From NCBI RefSeq assembly GCF_050402865.1, contig NZ_BAABMF010000001.1, positions 715,542 through 779,541 of the forward strand: a stretch of 64,000 bases of DNA, given 5' to 3'. Numbering within the stretch: position 1 is the stretch's first letter; the number at the start of each line of letters is the position of its first letter. Shown one piece after another: positions 18,453-27,934 of the stretch. Origin of the DNA: Clostridium_AF sediminicola. GTDB lineage: Bacteria; Bacillota; Clostridia; Clostridiales; Clostridiaceae. The notes below the pieces were generated by a model. It was not told the DNA's origin. It did no database searches and saw only the letters and a program-made list of their open reading frames with translations. The translations under genes were made by a program, and so were the position numbers.

Positions 18453-19244
18453 TTATAGTTTGATTAACATTTTCCATTTACCAATAGTTTCAAACCCTAT
18501 TCTATGGTAAACCTTTCCTGCTTCTGGATTGTCATAAAATAAGCATAAAGTTTTATCTTCATTCAGTAAATCAGAACATAACTTTGACAAACACTGACCC
18601 ATTAAACCTTTTCCACGATACTCTTTTCTTGTTGCAACGCTTACAACCATTGCAGAATATTTGTTTTCTGCAGTTGTTTGTGCCGTAGTTATTGCTTCCC
18701 CATATTCATTCTTCATAAAGTATATTCTTCCAGCTTTAGTTGTAATTCCATTCTCAATTCGTTCAAGAGAATTTGTGTCAGTAGCATTAAATTCATCTAT
18801 AGTTTCTAATAAATCATATATCTTTTTAGAATCACTTACTTTTGCTGTTAAAATATTTCCATAATCTTTTATGAGCTTTTCTTTATTTTTTAGTTCACAA
18901 AAATAAGTAGATTTTTCTTTTGCCCCTTGTACAATATCCTTAAAATCATCAACAATATTATTTTTACCTGAAATGATTTTTTTACCTTCATATTTATTAA
19001 TTATCTCTTTAAATCCAGCTACATCAAAATTTGAATTCTTGTAATATGGTATAAAACTTTCATGATATCTAAGCAAAACACCTTCTATTTCCTCCTCATT
19101 ATTAAAACTTCCCCATAAATCCATAAAATCCTTTTTAAATCCAAAATTTTCTATATCTCCAATTATAAATAAATTTATTGCAGCTTCCTCACTCAAAAAT
19201 TGTAAAACCTGTTTTCTATCATTTTCACTAAGTTTTCTAATCAT
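18453..19244 (-). CDS. GNAT-family N-acetyltransferase (two-domain)
   Basis: A 263-residue protein. The first ~120 residues form a divergent N-terminal domain. The C-terminal ~130 residues are a GNAT domain with MVVSVATRKEYRGKGLMGQCLSKL (acetyl-CoA loop R-G-K-G-L-M, ~215) and YHRIGFETIGKW at the end. It acetylates an unidentified substrate. ATG preceded by GGGATGG. No operon partner gives a hint. Confidence 0.8.
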   Translation of the reverse strand: MIRKLSENDRKQVLQFLSEEAAINLFIIGDIENFGFKKDFMDLWGSFNNEEEIEGVLLRYHESFIPYYKNSNFDVAGFKEIINKYEGKKIISGKNNIVDDFKDIVQGAKEKSTYFCELKNKEKLIKDYGNILTAKVSDSKKIYDLLETIDEFNATDTNSLERIENGITTKAGRIYFMKNEYGEAITTAQTTAENKYSAMVVSVATRKEYRGKGLMGQCLSKLCSDLLNEDKTLCLFYDNPEAGKVYHRIGFETIGKWKMLIKL

Positions 19245-19289
19245 TTCGCACCATCCCTAAAATTATAGTAAACATTACGCAAACTTAAT

Positions 19290-19805
19290 CTATAATTTAT
19301 CATTTACTTCACCAACAAATTTTTCTAATTCTCTTCTATTTTTAAAAATATAAACACTCTTCTCTTCACAATTATTCCTTATCATTTTAAGTATTTCTTT
19401 TCTATTCTTCCTTCTAAAATTCAATACCCACATAAAAAATTCTAAATCTATTTTTTCTTTACACCCTTCTGTGATGTCAGGTCTCATCTTTCTTGAATAC
19501 AAAAATCTTCTTTTAACAATACCCCATAAACAAAGCCATGTTGAAAAATCAAGATAAATAACAGTATCTGCTTCTTTCAACCTAACATCAATTGTAGATC
19601 TGTAATTACCATCAATTATCCATGAATCTAATTTAGTTATACTTTTTAACTTTTCTTTTAATTCATCTCTTGGTATAGATACCCACCCCGGCTTCCAAAA
19701 CAACTTATCCATATAAAAAACTTTGATTCCTGTTATTTTAGAGAGGTTACGCGCACTGGTGGACTTACCTGCTCCTCCTGAGCCAAGGATCATTATTTTT
19801 TGCAT
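19290..19805 (-). CDS. P-loop nucleoside/shikimate kinase-like protein (FlaR/topology modulation family)
   Basis: A 171-residue P-loop NTPase. Walker A is GSGGAGKST (residues 8-16). Then comes YMDKLFWKPGW, typical of proteins annotated 'DNA topology modulation protein FlaR', followed by WIIDGNYRST and a basic lid region. It is probably a small-molecule or nucleotide kinase; the historical topology name is not evidence of function. AGGGGAAA ribosome binding site; next gene downstream is 45 bp away. Confidence 0.75.
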   Translation of the reverse strand: MQKIMILGSGGAGKSTSARNLSKITGIKVFYMDKLFWKPGWVSIPRDELKEKLKSITKLDSWIIDGNYRSTIDVRLKEADTVIYLDFSTWLCLWGIVKRRFLYSRKMRPDITEGCKEKIDLEFFMWVLNFRRKNRKEILKMIRNNCEEKSVYIFKNRRELEKFVGEVNDKL

Positions 19806-19836
19806 ACAGTTTCCCCTTTACCTCAATAAATATAAA

Positions 19837-20178
19837 CTATTCATCTAGCTCTAGACTAAAACCTTTTTCCGGTCCTTTCCAAAGATGTTTTTTCATATCA
19901 ATACATCCGTCATTTTTAAAAGTAATTCCCTCAGCTTTTAAAATCTGCCTTTGAATATCTGAAGAACCAAAAACGTATCCAGGTGACATTTCTCCAAATC
20001 TATTGACTACCCTGTGACAAGGTATTTTAAGATGCTCTGGTGTTGCTTTCATTGCCCACCCCACTGCTCTAGCTCCACTCTTTTTACCCAATAACCCTGA
20101 TATCTGACCATAAGTTGCCACTTTGCCTTCTGGAATTTGAGAAACTATATTATAAACTTTTGTATAAAAGTTCTCCAA
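19837..20178 (-). CDS. MGMT-family DNA alkyltransferase-like protein, single domain
   Basis: A 113-residue protein equivalent to the C-terminal DNA-binding/active-site domain of O6-alkylguanine-DNA alkyltransferase. The motif I-P-C-H-R-V-V keeps the acceptor cysteine, unlike the ATL proteins, which replace it with Trp. The helix-turn-helix and arginine-finger region KKSGARAVGWAMKATPEH is present. It may repair alkylated bases directly or recognise them for other repair systems. Start ATG with GGGGTGA upstream. Confidence 0.85.
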   Translation of the reverse strand: MENFYTKVYNIVSQIPEGKVATYGQISGLLGKKSGARAVGWAMKATPEHLKIPCHRVVNRFGEMSPGYVFGSSDIQRQILKAEGITFKNDGCIDMKKHLWKGPEKGFSLELDE

Positions 20179-20208
20179 TTGTCATTCACCCCTTAAAGTT
20201 ACTTAATG

Positions 20209-21180
20209 TTAATTTGCAGCAGATGCCGCAGCTGTTGATGCAGTTATTGCAGCTATGGACGCAGAAGTTTGAGCAGCTATCAATGCCTCTATAGATATAC
20301 TTAAAGTGGTCTGTATTAATTCATTATTGTTAGTATTTATATACTCATCACTAACTATTGCTGAAGCTAATAATACATTCATTCCTTTTCCAAGCCACTT
20401 GTATTTCTTTAATTTATTTAAATATTCTGCTACCTGCACTAAATCTTCCGTTATATTTCCATTCTTATCTAGCAGAGCTATTAATCCAAGCGATGCATAG
20501 AAATCAGAATATATTTTCAACTTATTCTCTTTTAATTTATCATAAACCTTCTTGCACCTTAGGGTAATTGTATTAACCTCTTCATTGCTAAATGATAGAA
20601 TATGTGATAACAATTGCAATCCATTACTTTTACTAAACCCTAATTTATTTAAACTTTGATAATATTCTTCAATTGTATTAACAGTTTTATTATATCTAGA
20701 AAGCAAAATACTTAATGCATAATCATCTCCACTAGTTAGCAATGGATGATTTTTTTTCATATCGCAATATAGTTCATAAGCCTGATTTATTCTATTACTA
20801 ATTAAATTATCTTCACTTGTAATTAATAATGCATAATTAGCTATAGGTAAATACATACTACTTTTGAAGCCTGCTTCTCTTAATTTATCATGATATTCCA
20901 TCATTTTAGAAAATTTTCCTTCAGGATTTTCATATTGACTACACAAAAGCATTGCAGTAATAAATGTAGCTGTTCCTCTATAACAAGAAAAAACTCCGGT
21001 TTTTGACTTTATAAACTTTATCATTGTATCAATTTTCTCTTTATCGAACTCTTTATTTTTTTGAGTATATGTCAGTGCTGCAAAATGTTTTGATAAGTTA
21101 TGTTCCCATTTAAACTGTTTTTCAATCTTTAAGTATAGCTCTACCATATTATCCACTTTAATTTTTACCGAGTTTTTCAC
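20209..21180 (-). CDS. DUF4003 family protein
   Basis: A 323-residue, mostly helical cytoplasmic protein matching the DUF4003 pattern (FAALTYTQKNKEFD near 35-48, GVFSCYRGTATFITAMLL near 75-92, FKSSMYLPIANYALL near 118-132). It ends in an Ala/Ser/Thr-rich tail (AAITASTAAASAAN). Function unknown. The GTG start (GGGAGG 6 nt upstream) overlaps the end of the metallophosphoesterase gene by 23 bp, so the two are translationally linked. Confidence 0.75.
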   Translation of the reverse strand: MKNSVKIKVDNMVELYLKIEKQFKWEHNLSKHFAALTYTQKNKEFDKEKIDTMIKFIKSKTGVFSCYRGTATFITAMLLCSQYENPEGKFSKMMEYHDKLREAGFKSSMYLPIANYALLITSEDNLISNRINQAYELYCDMKKNHPLLTSGDDYALSILLSRYNKTVNTIEEYYQSLNKLGFSKSNGLQLLSHILSFSNEEVNTITLRCKKVYDKLKENKLKIYSDFYASLGLIALLDKNGNITEDLVQVAEYLNKLKKYKWLGKGMNVLLASAIVSDEYINTNNNELIQTTLSISIEALIAAQTSASIAAITASTAAASAAN

Positions 21181-22006
21181 AATAATTCCTCCCTTTTTTT
21201 AATGTTACCATAACTATTTCAGGCATATTATTTATCCTCAAATTTATATTTGAATTTCCAATCCCCCTACTAACTACTATATTACATTCTTTATCTTTAT
21301 ATATTCCCCAATCATATTTTGGAAAAAATTTTCTATCTGGCGATAAAAGTCCACCTAAATACGGAATTCTTATTATTCCTCCGTGTACATGTCCTGAAAA
21401 GACCAAATCGGCACCCCATTCAGTATAAGCTTCAAAATATTTTGGATTATGGCTTAGAAGAACATTTATTTCTCCTTTTTCACATACTCCTAATTTTTCT
21501 TCTATATAATCATTATTAATGAACTCTTTTCTGTTTTCATTTTCATTGTCTCCCCAATAGTAAGATAATTCAATTGTCAAACCATAAATATTAATTTTAT
21601 CCTTACCTTTCAAAATGGAAACTTTTGAATTATCTAAAATTTTAGTACCTAATTTATTTAATTCAGTTATATAATTAAAATATATATTACTAGTGTTTGA
21701 TTTCACTCTTTGCTCATGATTTCCTAAAATATAATAAATTGGATACTTATGAATCAGCCTTTTGACTAAATTTACACAAACTATACCGTTATCTTTTTTT
21801 CCATTCATCATGTCTCCTGTCATTAAAATAATATTGGGTTTCATACTATCTATAAGTTCTACTAATGTTTCATTGTTCTTGTTAAAAACTCTACTATGCA
21901 AGTCACTTAATTGAAGAATTTTGAATCCTTCAAAACTAACAGGTAACTTTTTTATTTGAATAGAATAATTAGTCACTTCAATTCCAATTTGATGCTTCAT
22001 AATCAT
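21158..22006 (-). CDS. Calcineurin-like metallophosphoesterase (YaeI/YkuE-like)
   Basis: A 282-residue enzyme with the metal-binding motifs of the family: LSDLHS (residues 33-38), TGDMMNGK (~63), LGNHE (~97), SH near 185 and SGHVHGG (~208). It lacks the N-terminal TM helix seen in many YkuE-type lipid/UDP-sugar phosphohydrolases. The substrate is unknown. Two in-frame ATGs (22006 and 22000); AAGGTGG fits the second better. Confidence 0.85.
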   Translation of the reverse strand: MIMKHQIGIEVTNYSIQIKKLPVSFEGFKILQLSDLHSRVFNKNNETLVELIDSMKPNIILMTGDMMNGKKDNGIVCVNLVKRLIHKYPIYYILGNHEQRVKSNTSNIYFNYITELNKLGTKILDNSKVSILKGKDKINIYGLTIELSYYWGDNENENRKEFINNDYIEEKLGVCEKGEINVLLSHNPKYFEAYTEWGADLVFSGHVHGGIIRIPYLGGLLSPDRKFFPKYDWGIYKDKECNIVVSRGIGNSNINLRINNMPEIVMVTLKKGRNYCEKLGKN

Positions 22007-22068
22007 TATCCACCTTCACTTTATTTTAAACCATATTAATCTTTTGCTATGATTCTATAAAATATTAT

Positions 22069-22998
22069 TTAATAACTTTGTTTAAATTCAACTATATTAT
22101 TTTCTCTAAAGGTATACTTAATTACAAATACTATACTAATTATTAAAATTATTGAGGTAATTATACCTCCTTCTGGTCCAAATTTTCCACCGTTAATAAT
22201 ATTTTCTGTTGTATATTTTAAACTATATATACCATGAACGTCCTTACCACTTACATTGAATCCAAAAATATTTCCCTGAAAATAATTCCATGTAATATGA
22301 TATCCTATAGACATCCACAAATCACCCGATTTTATAAACATTATAGCAAAAAGGATACCAACTAAGAAAATATTTAATAACCCTAAATAACTTACATTTG
22401 GGTTTAATAAATGCATTGCAGAGAATATAAGTGAAGATACCAATATCATTACCCACCTACTTTTCGTTTGGCCTAAAACAGTTATGCAATACCCTCTAGA
22501 AAATAACTCTTCATTAAAACCTACCAAGATAAATAAAACCAAGTCAATTATTAACCATTTAGTTATTTTAGGTTGTAAAAAACTATTTACCATTTCAATT
22601 TGCCCTGTAAAAAGTAAAAAGAAAAATATTAAGCTAATTGATACAGCACCGAAAATTAACCCATAAACCAAATTATTCATACTCTTCAATGGATTAACCA
22701 GCCCAAGATCTTTCAATGGTCGTTTATCGAATATTTTCCAAAATAGTATTACTGACAATATCATTATCCCCACTTGAATGAACATAACACTTGTGTTTAG
22801 CATATTATTTTCAGTAATAAGTTTTGTAAGTTCCTCAGGGCTTATGTCCCCACCTGCAGACAATAATACACTAGCAGAATATGCAGTAAAAACAATCATT
22901 GCAATTATATTTGTTACAACAAAAAATGATACATATGTTATTAAGATTTTCCACCCTGACCTTAATTGGCAATCTTCATTCTTAAAAACTTTTTTCAT
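22069..22998 (-). CDS. CPBP family intramembrane metalloprotease
   Basis: A 309-residue polytopic membrane protein with about eight TM helices. The Abi/CPBP signature is complete: N-E-E-L-F-S-R-G-Y (EExxxR, ~residue 165), FSAMHLLNPNVS (~195) and YHITWNYFQG (~235). Members are Rce1-like proteases or bacteriocin-immunity proteins. The role here is unknown. GGGGTTG-type ribosome binding site, single gene. Confidence 0.85.
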   Translation of the reverse strand: MKKVFKNEDCQLRSGWKILITYVSFFVVTNIIAMIVFTAYSASVLLSAGGDISPEELTKLITENNMLNTSVMFIQVGIMILSVILFWKIFDKRPLKDLGLVNPLKSMNNLVYGLIFGAVSISLIFFFLLFTGQIEMVNSFLQPKITKWLIIDLVLFILVGFNEELFSRGYCITVLGQTKSRWVMILVSSLIFSAMHLLNPNVSYLGLLNIFLVGILFAIMFIKSGDLWMSIGYHITWNYFQGNIFGFNVSGKDVHGIYSLKYTTENIINGGKFGPEGGIITSIILIISIVFVIKYTFRENNIVEFKQSY

Positions 22999-23106
22999 TA
23001 TTTACAACCCCTTAGCACTTAATTTTGTTTCATATCTTCAAATAATAATATACCACAATATACCAATTAATTAAAATAATTATTCTATGGTTAAAATTTT
23101 TCATAC

Positions 23107-23139
23107 AAAAAAGCCTTGCCAAATGACAAGACCTTTTTC
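23107..23139 (-). terminator. Terminator of the glycine reductase operon
   Basis: On the minus strand GGTCTTGTC-ATTT-GGCAAGGC (with G-U pairs) followed by T6, ~15 bp past the grdD stop. Confidence 0.8.
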
Positions 23140-23153
23140 TTTACTGAAAATTG

Positions 23154-24341
23154 CTAACAACAATCTCCCTCTTTTGCAATAAATCCAACACATTGTAAAA
23201 CTTCTCTAGCTTCTGCAACTTTTGTTTCTTGAACCATTACTATTGGTCCTGTACATCCCATTCCACTCTCAGCATAGATTCCATTTTTCCAAAGTGCTTT
23301 TACGGCATCTTCAAGTTCCATTATATCTACTCCTGATAATGAACCTGTTACTACTTGCTTCGGTGGTGCTGTTATTTCTTCTTCATCTGAAGATTTTTTT
23401 GCATCTTTATTAAGAGATTCTAAAATTGAATTTAGTTTTGCATCTTTTGCTTTTTTGAATTCTGCTTTTGATTTTTCTACTACTTTACCTTTTGCAAGGT
23501 CTGCTGCATATTTTATAGCATTTGCTACAACTGGTATTCCTGATGCTCTTGATACTATTAGTATATTTCTTTCATATCCTTCTCCAACTCCAGGACCATA
23601 TCCGTATCCTGTTGCTTCGTAGCTTCCACCTGTTGTGTAAGCTGAGAATACTTTCATCATAATGTTACCTGTTAAAGTATCTGTAATCATAACATCTGCA
23701 GTTCCAGCTAATAAGTCATTACCTCTCATTACGGCTCCGCCATCGGCACGAGCTGAGTCAGCAAATTTTATTTTATATCCGTTACTATTTAATTCTTTTA
23801 AAATACGCTCTACTTGTCTTGCTCCATCTAAGTTAAGAATTCCAACTGTTGGCTCTTCTATTCCCATAGATTTTGCAGTTATAATTCCGTGCAAAGCGTT
23901 TTTAACCATAGCTTCTACTCTGTTTACTGCTGCCGTTCCTGTAGTAGTAGCTAGGAACATTTCTTTTCCCATTCCTGGAGTTATTACTCTTCCTACTGTT
24001 GAAACTCCAACTGGGAAGTTATAGTGCATAGTTACACAACCTTGAAGTTCTCCACTATCTAATAACTCTTCCATTTTAGAGTACATTTCATCTTCACTGT
24101 TTGCTTCAACTATTGCAAGTTCTGTTTCAACCTTTGGTCCTATTAAAACAACCTCAATATTTTCAGAAGTTTTTGAAGCTAATTCTGCTGCTTTCAGAAG
24201 ATTTTCAGTTCCATGTTCTGAACCTAAAGTAGTTATTCCTATTCTTACTTTCTTTCCAAATTGACCAGATTCAATTGCCTCTGATACTTCAAGCAATGCA
24301 TTTCCAATCATTTCTTTAACTGAAGATTTACTCATTGTCAT
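23154..24341 (-). CDS. grdD: Glycine reductase complex component C, alpha subunit
   Basis: A 395-residue protein matching GrdD. With GrdC it takes the carboxymethyl group from selenoprotein GrdA and releases acetyl phosphate by phosphorolysis. The N-terminal ~290 residues resemble PlsX/phosphotransacetylase-like folds (LGSEHGTENLLKAAELA, MITDTLTGNIMMKVFSA). The C-terminus has GMGCTGP and ends in EGDCC; these cysteines are candidates for the active-site thiols of protein C. Start ATG 24339-24341 has AGGGGTG 6 nt upstream; an upstream GTG lies in that site. The grdC stop is 11 bp upstream, so translation is coupled. Confidence 0.95.
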   Translation of the reverse strand: MTMSKSSVKEMIGNALLEVSEAIESGQFGKKVRIGITTLGSEHGTENLLKAAELASKTSENIEVVLIGPKVETELAIVEANSEDEMYSKMEELLDSGELQGCVTMHYNFPVGVSTVGRVITPGMGKEMFLATTTGTAAVNRVEAMVKNALHGIITAKSMGIEEPTVGILNLDGARQVERILKELNSNGYKIKFADSARADGGAVMRGNDLLAGTADVMITDTLTGNIMMKVFSAYTTGGSYEATGYGYGPGVGEGYERNILIVSRASGIPVVANAIKYAADLAKGKVVEKSKAEFKKAKDAKLNSILESLNKDAKKSSDEEEITAPPKQVVTGSLSGVDIMELEDAVKALWKNGIYAESGMGCTGPIVMVQETKVAEAREVLQCVGFIAKEGDCC

Positions 24342-24352
24342 ATAGTTCACCC

Positions 24353-25891
24353 CTATTCCTTTAGTAGAAGTGCTGCTAAATCTCTCATTGATTCTGCAAT
24401 TAATGTTTTAACTTCATCTTGAGAAACACTTGAACCAGCTTCCTCTGTTTTGCCTGAATTTCTTTCTATAACAACTGAAACTCCATCAAATAGGTTAGTC
24501 ATACGACCTAAGAACAAGCTTCCTTTTGCTACGATCATTACTTTATTTAAACTACCTTCTGTTAAATCATCCATAGCAAAACCTAAGTAAGGAACTCCTG
24601 ATGGAATATGACCTTGAGTTGGAGCCCATCCTGGCATTCCATGTTTTTTGATAAATGGAAGTAATTCTTTTCTTTCAAGCTCTTTTCTCTTAACACCTAA
24701 TGCACCAATCATTTTGTAGTTTCCTTCTGGTACATCTCCAGCTCCTGCTGGTTTAGTTACATCTGGATTTTGCATTTCAACTGAGTATTTATCTATATCA
24801 GTGATTTTTAATCCTGCTCTATCTAAAGGTGCCGCGATTAATGATGTCATTACTGCTTGTGGTGAAGAACCTGTTCCAACAGTATGTCTTCCTAAAATAT
24901 CTGTTCTAATTACAGGGCTTACGCCGTCATTTTCACTAATTAATATTGCAAATCCACCTAATATATCTTCAAGTACTGGAATTCCTTTCTTAACATGGTC
25001 TTTTCCGTTCATTCCAAGCTTCGCTGTAGCACCACCAGCTACTATAACAACATTTTTGTATATTCCTGCTTGAACTAAAGCTGACGCTTCTATAAGTGCA
25101 TGAGTTGGAGCAGCACAGAATCCTCTTGTATCAGAACCTGTTGCATTTACAGCACCAGATATCTCTGCTATAGATTTTGCAAAGTTTCCGCCACCTCTTT
25201 GGTTCATGTCTCCACATGCTTCTTCTGAACATTCAATTACATATTCAATATCTTCAACATTAATGTTGTTTTTAGCAACAAGATTTTTGAATGCAAGAAC
25301 ACCAGATGCTTTAACAACTAAGTTTTCGAATAAAACATGAGCAGTTAAGTTTCCATCTATATCATGAGCTTTTTTAACACATCCAACTAATTTCCCATCA
25401 TTATAGATTCCTTCTCCATGAAGTTCGTTAACAATGTTCTCAATTTCTTCCATTGAGTCTCCATCTTGTAACTTATCTATCTCATCTTTGAATAATGGGT
25501 GATTAGCTAATTTTTCTTTGATGCTTGCAGTGATTTCTTTATTAAGTTTAACAAGTTCAAAAGCATCTGAAATCTTCATAAGACCAATAAACTCATCTTG
25601 TGGCATGATCTCACCAAATTTACCATCACGAGTTACACCTTCAACGCTCTTGTCGTACCAAGGCATCTCATATCCTCTTAATTCTTCTGGTGTCATGTTT
25701 CCTATATAAGCTTGGTTTGGTGCATAGTTAACCACTTCTTCAAATGGTCTAATATATTTAGAAATCTCCTTCAAATAATCTGAATCAGGATTTGTTATTT
25801 TCTCCATTGTTTGAGTTGTACCATTATGTAAAATCATGTCAGGAGTATTTACTAATACATAGCCAGTTCCTTTTATAACTGCATAGTTCAT
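24353..25891 (-). CDS. grdC: Glycine reductase complex component C, beta subunit
   Basis: A 512-residue protein of the GrdC family, related to beta-ketoacyl-ACP synthase III (thiolase fold). It has an acyl-enzyme cysteine in the segment RGFCAAPTHALIEASALV (~residue 258) and GGFAILISEN near 308. It forms protein C with GrdD and yields acetyl phosphate, which gives ATP through acetate kinase. Separated from grdB by 162 bp containing a terminator-like hairpin, so its transcript level may be lower than that of grdEAB. Strong GGAGGG ribosome binding site. Confidence 0.95.
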   Translation of the reverse strand: MNYAVIKGTGYVLVNTPDMILHNGTTQTMEKITNPDSDYLKEISKYIRPFEEVVNYAPNQAYIGNMTPEELRGYEMPWYDKSVEGVTRDGKFGEIMPQDEFIGLMKISDAFELVKLNKEITASIKEKLANHPLFKDEIDKLQDGDSMEEIENIVNELHGEGIYNDGKLVGCVKKAHDIDGNLTAHVLFENLVVKASGVLAFKNLVAKNNINVEDIEYVIECSEEACGDMNQRGGGNFAKSIAEISGAVNATGSDTRGFCAAPTHALIEASALVQAGIYKNVVIVAGGATAKLGMNGKDHVKKGIPVLEDILGGFAILISENDGVSPVIRTDILGRHTVGTGSSPQAVMTSLIAAPLDRAGLKITDIDKYSVEMQNPDVTKPAGAGDVPEGNYKMIGALGVKRKELERKELLPFIKKHGMPGWAPTQGHIPSGVPYLGFAMDDLTEGSLNKVMIVAKGSLFLGRMTNLFDGVSVVIERNSGKTEEAGSSVSQDEVKTLIAESMRDLAALLLKE

Positions 25892-25977
25892 TTTGTTTTC
25901 CCTCCAAATATTTTTATAAATAAAACTTTTACTTACAATTTATTTAAATTTTTCATTTTATAATCTTATTTTTTGTT

Positions 25978-26012
25978 TTAAAAAATGAGTGATGTAAACA
26001 CCACCCATTTTT
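25978..26012 (-). terminator. Terminator/attenuator between grdB and grdC
   Basis: 15-bp hairpin with a 2-nt loop (arms 25981-25995 and 25998-26012, two G-U pairs), followed on the minus strand by T6. It is strong enough to reduce read-through from grdB into grdCD. Confidence 0.75.
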
Positions 26013-26053
26013 ATAATTATTTACTCGATGTTAAAGTAATAAGTTAACAGATT

Positions 26054-27361
26054 TTATTCAAATACTGTTTGCCCTTCAACTTCGGTTTGTAATGCTTCTA
26101 ATGATTTTTCAACTATTTTTCTTCTTATTTTCTTCTCCTCAGCTGCATCCAAAGCTGGATTTCCAAGAGGATGTGGAATTGCTACAGCAGGTACAATTCT
26201 ATTAGCTCCTACTGTTAAAGAGATTGGTACTACTGTACAAATATGTACAACAGGAAGTCCAGCTCTTTCAATTTCTTTTACCATCGTTGCACCGCAACGT
26301 GTACAAGTTCCTCAGGTTGAAGTTAATATAACTGCAGTTACACCATCAGCTATTAACTCCTTAGCTATTTCTTCAGAGAATTTTTTTGAACTACTAACAG
26401 CAGTTCCATTACCTGTAGTTGAGTAGAAGTATTGATGAAGTTCACCAATAATGCCTTCTCTTTCCATATCTCTTAAAACATCAACAGGAATTACTCTATC
26501 TGAATCTTGATTTGCGAAAACTGGATCATATCCACCATGTGCTGTTTCATGTGTTTCGTTAGTTAAATCATTGAATTTAGATATGTCATATTTTCCATAT
26601 TTTGAAGCACTTGAAGATTCAATACGATCAGGATTACCTTTAGGTACAATACCTCCAGATGTTACAATAGCAATTTTAGCATTTGATAAATCCTTAACTG
26701 CAGGATTTGGCATTACTGTATCAAATACAGGCATTGCATATTCAGTAACAAAGTCCTCACCTTTTAATTTTTTAATCATCATGTCAACCGCTCTTTTTGC
26801 ACCACGATCTTCTCTGAAAATATTTTTTCTAACACCTCTTGGAATATAACCTTCAGCTTTAGGTGACCCAATTTCCTCACCTTTTCCAAGTTTTATGGCA
26901 ATCTTTGCTAAAGCAGGGGCTGCCTTTCGCATAGAAGCTGCAGAGTTTCCAGTTTCTATAATGTATAGATCTTTCTTATACATATCTGCACCTGGATTTT
27001 CAGCATACATAGCTGTTACAACTGGGATATTTAGTTCTTCTTTTACTGCTTTACATATAGTACCGCAAGCTACCCCATAACGACCTGCATTAAAAGCTGG
27101 TCCTGCAATAAATAAATCTGGGTTGTATTCTTTTATCATATTAAGAATTTCTTTTTTTGCTTCGTCTAAATTTTCATTGAAATAAGAATCTCCACAGATA
27201 ACTGTAGCAACAATTTCACCCTCTTCTTTCATAGCATTTTTCAATGCTAAACCAGGGCCTACGATACCTTCTCTTATTTCAGGTTTTATATCTGCTTTTT
27301 CTTCTCCACCAATACCAGCAAAGAATTGATTTATATAATGAACTACTCTAATTTTGCTCAT
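26054..27361 (-). CDS. grdB: Glycine reductase component B gamma subunit, selenoprotein
   Basis: A 435-residue selenoprotein read through an in-frame UGA (26312-26314, Sec350). The surrounding U-G-T-C-T-R-C-G-A-T-M matches the GrdB active site. A 6-bp hairpin with a GGU loop lies 18 nt after the UGA. With GrdE it binds glycine as a Schiff base and passes the carboxymethyl group to the selenol of GrdA. If UGA is treated as stop, the gene looks like a 349-aa and a 76-aa piece; it is not broken. Upstream AAAGGGGGG site; grdA lies 36 bp upstream. Confidence 0.96.
26285..26299 (-). promoter_or_regulatory. SECIS-like hairpin of grdB
   Basis: RNA stem CGUUGC-GGU-GCAACG, 6 perfect bp, with the loop beginning with G, 18 nt after the Sec UGA. 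It fits the bacterial SelB-binding pattern (stem 16-37 nt downstream, G among the first two loop bases). Confidence 0.85.
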
Positions 27362-27397
27362 AAATTTCCCCCCTTTCTTATATTTACAGGAAAGTTT

Positions 27398-27871
27398 TTA
27401 AAGGTATTTGCAATATTGTTCTCTAATAGAAGACATTTCAGAAATTATATCATCTACATCTAAAACCATTTCCATCATGCCTATTTGCTCTTCGTATACT
27501 TCCTCATTTACTGCTTCTTTTACTTCTGGCTCTACTACGTGATAAGTTTTTAGTCCCAACTGGACTCCTGCTAATGAACCTGCGAAAGTAGGGTCTCCGT
27601 TTGTAACTGTTTCTGCTGCTAATCCTGCAGCTTCACCTTCTGCTGCACCTAAAAGAACTATCATGTTCTCTGCACCATACTTTTCAGTTAAACTTTTTAC
27701 CCTATTTTGATTTTCTAGATCCATAGCACCTGCAGCTGTTCAGACAAAGCATTCTGTTGATGAAAAAACTATTTCAGCACCAGTACCTTTGATACATTCA
27801 GCTATTGCAGGACCAGGTATACCATCTCTATCGCCAACGATGATTACTTTTGCTCCTTCAAACATACTCAT
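27398..27871 (-). CDS. grdA: Glycine reductase selenoprotein A
   Basis: A 157-residue small selenoprotein, the carrier of the carboxymethyl-selenoether. The in-frame UGA (27740-27742) gives Sec44 in C-F-V-U-T-A-A-G-A, the exact GrdA motif; Cys41 forms the selenide-sulfide with it. After product release it is re-reduced by the TrxA/TrxB pair encoded upstream. Start ATG 27869-27871 lies 9 nt behind AAGGAGG; an ATG two codons later is also possible. The acidic C-terminal half is normal for the family. Confidence 0.97.
27723..27739 (-). promoter_or_regulatory. SECIS-like hairpin of grdA
   Basis: Immediately after the Sec UGA, ACAGC-UGCAGGU-GCUAU can form a short stem (one mismatch) with G as the second loop base. 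Weaker than that of grdB. Confidence 0.5.
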
Positions 27872-27934
27872 GTTCGATATCCTCCTTATTGTTTAGTTTC
27901 TTGTATTTTAATCATAATATTAATTATTTATTCA

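Noticed and set aside
19837..20178. Truncated ogt gene
   Set aside because: Single-domain MGMT-family proteins of this length are a normal class; the motif PCHRV and the C-terminus are complete.
23662..24024. Long plus-strand frames opposite grdD (and similar ones opposite grdC, selB, hydB)
   Set aside because: They are antisense shadows of strongly supported genes, without ribosome binding sites or family features.
26054..27871. grdA and grdB as frameshifted or broken pseudogenes
   Set aside because: Each interruption is a UGA in the exact Sec motif of the family, with a downstream hairpin, and selABD plus tRNA-Sec are adjacent.
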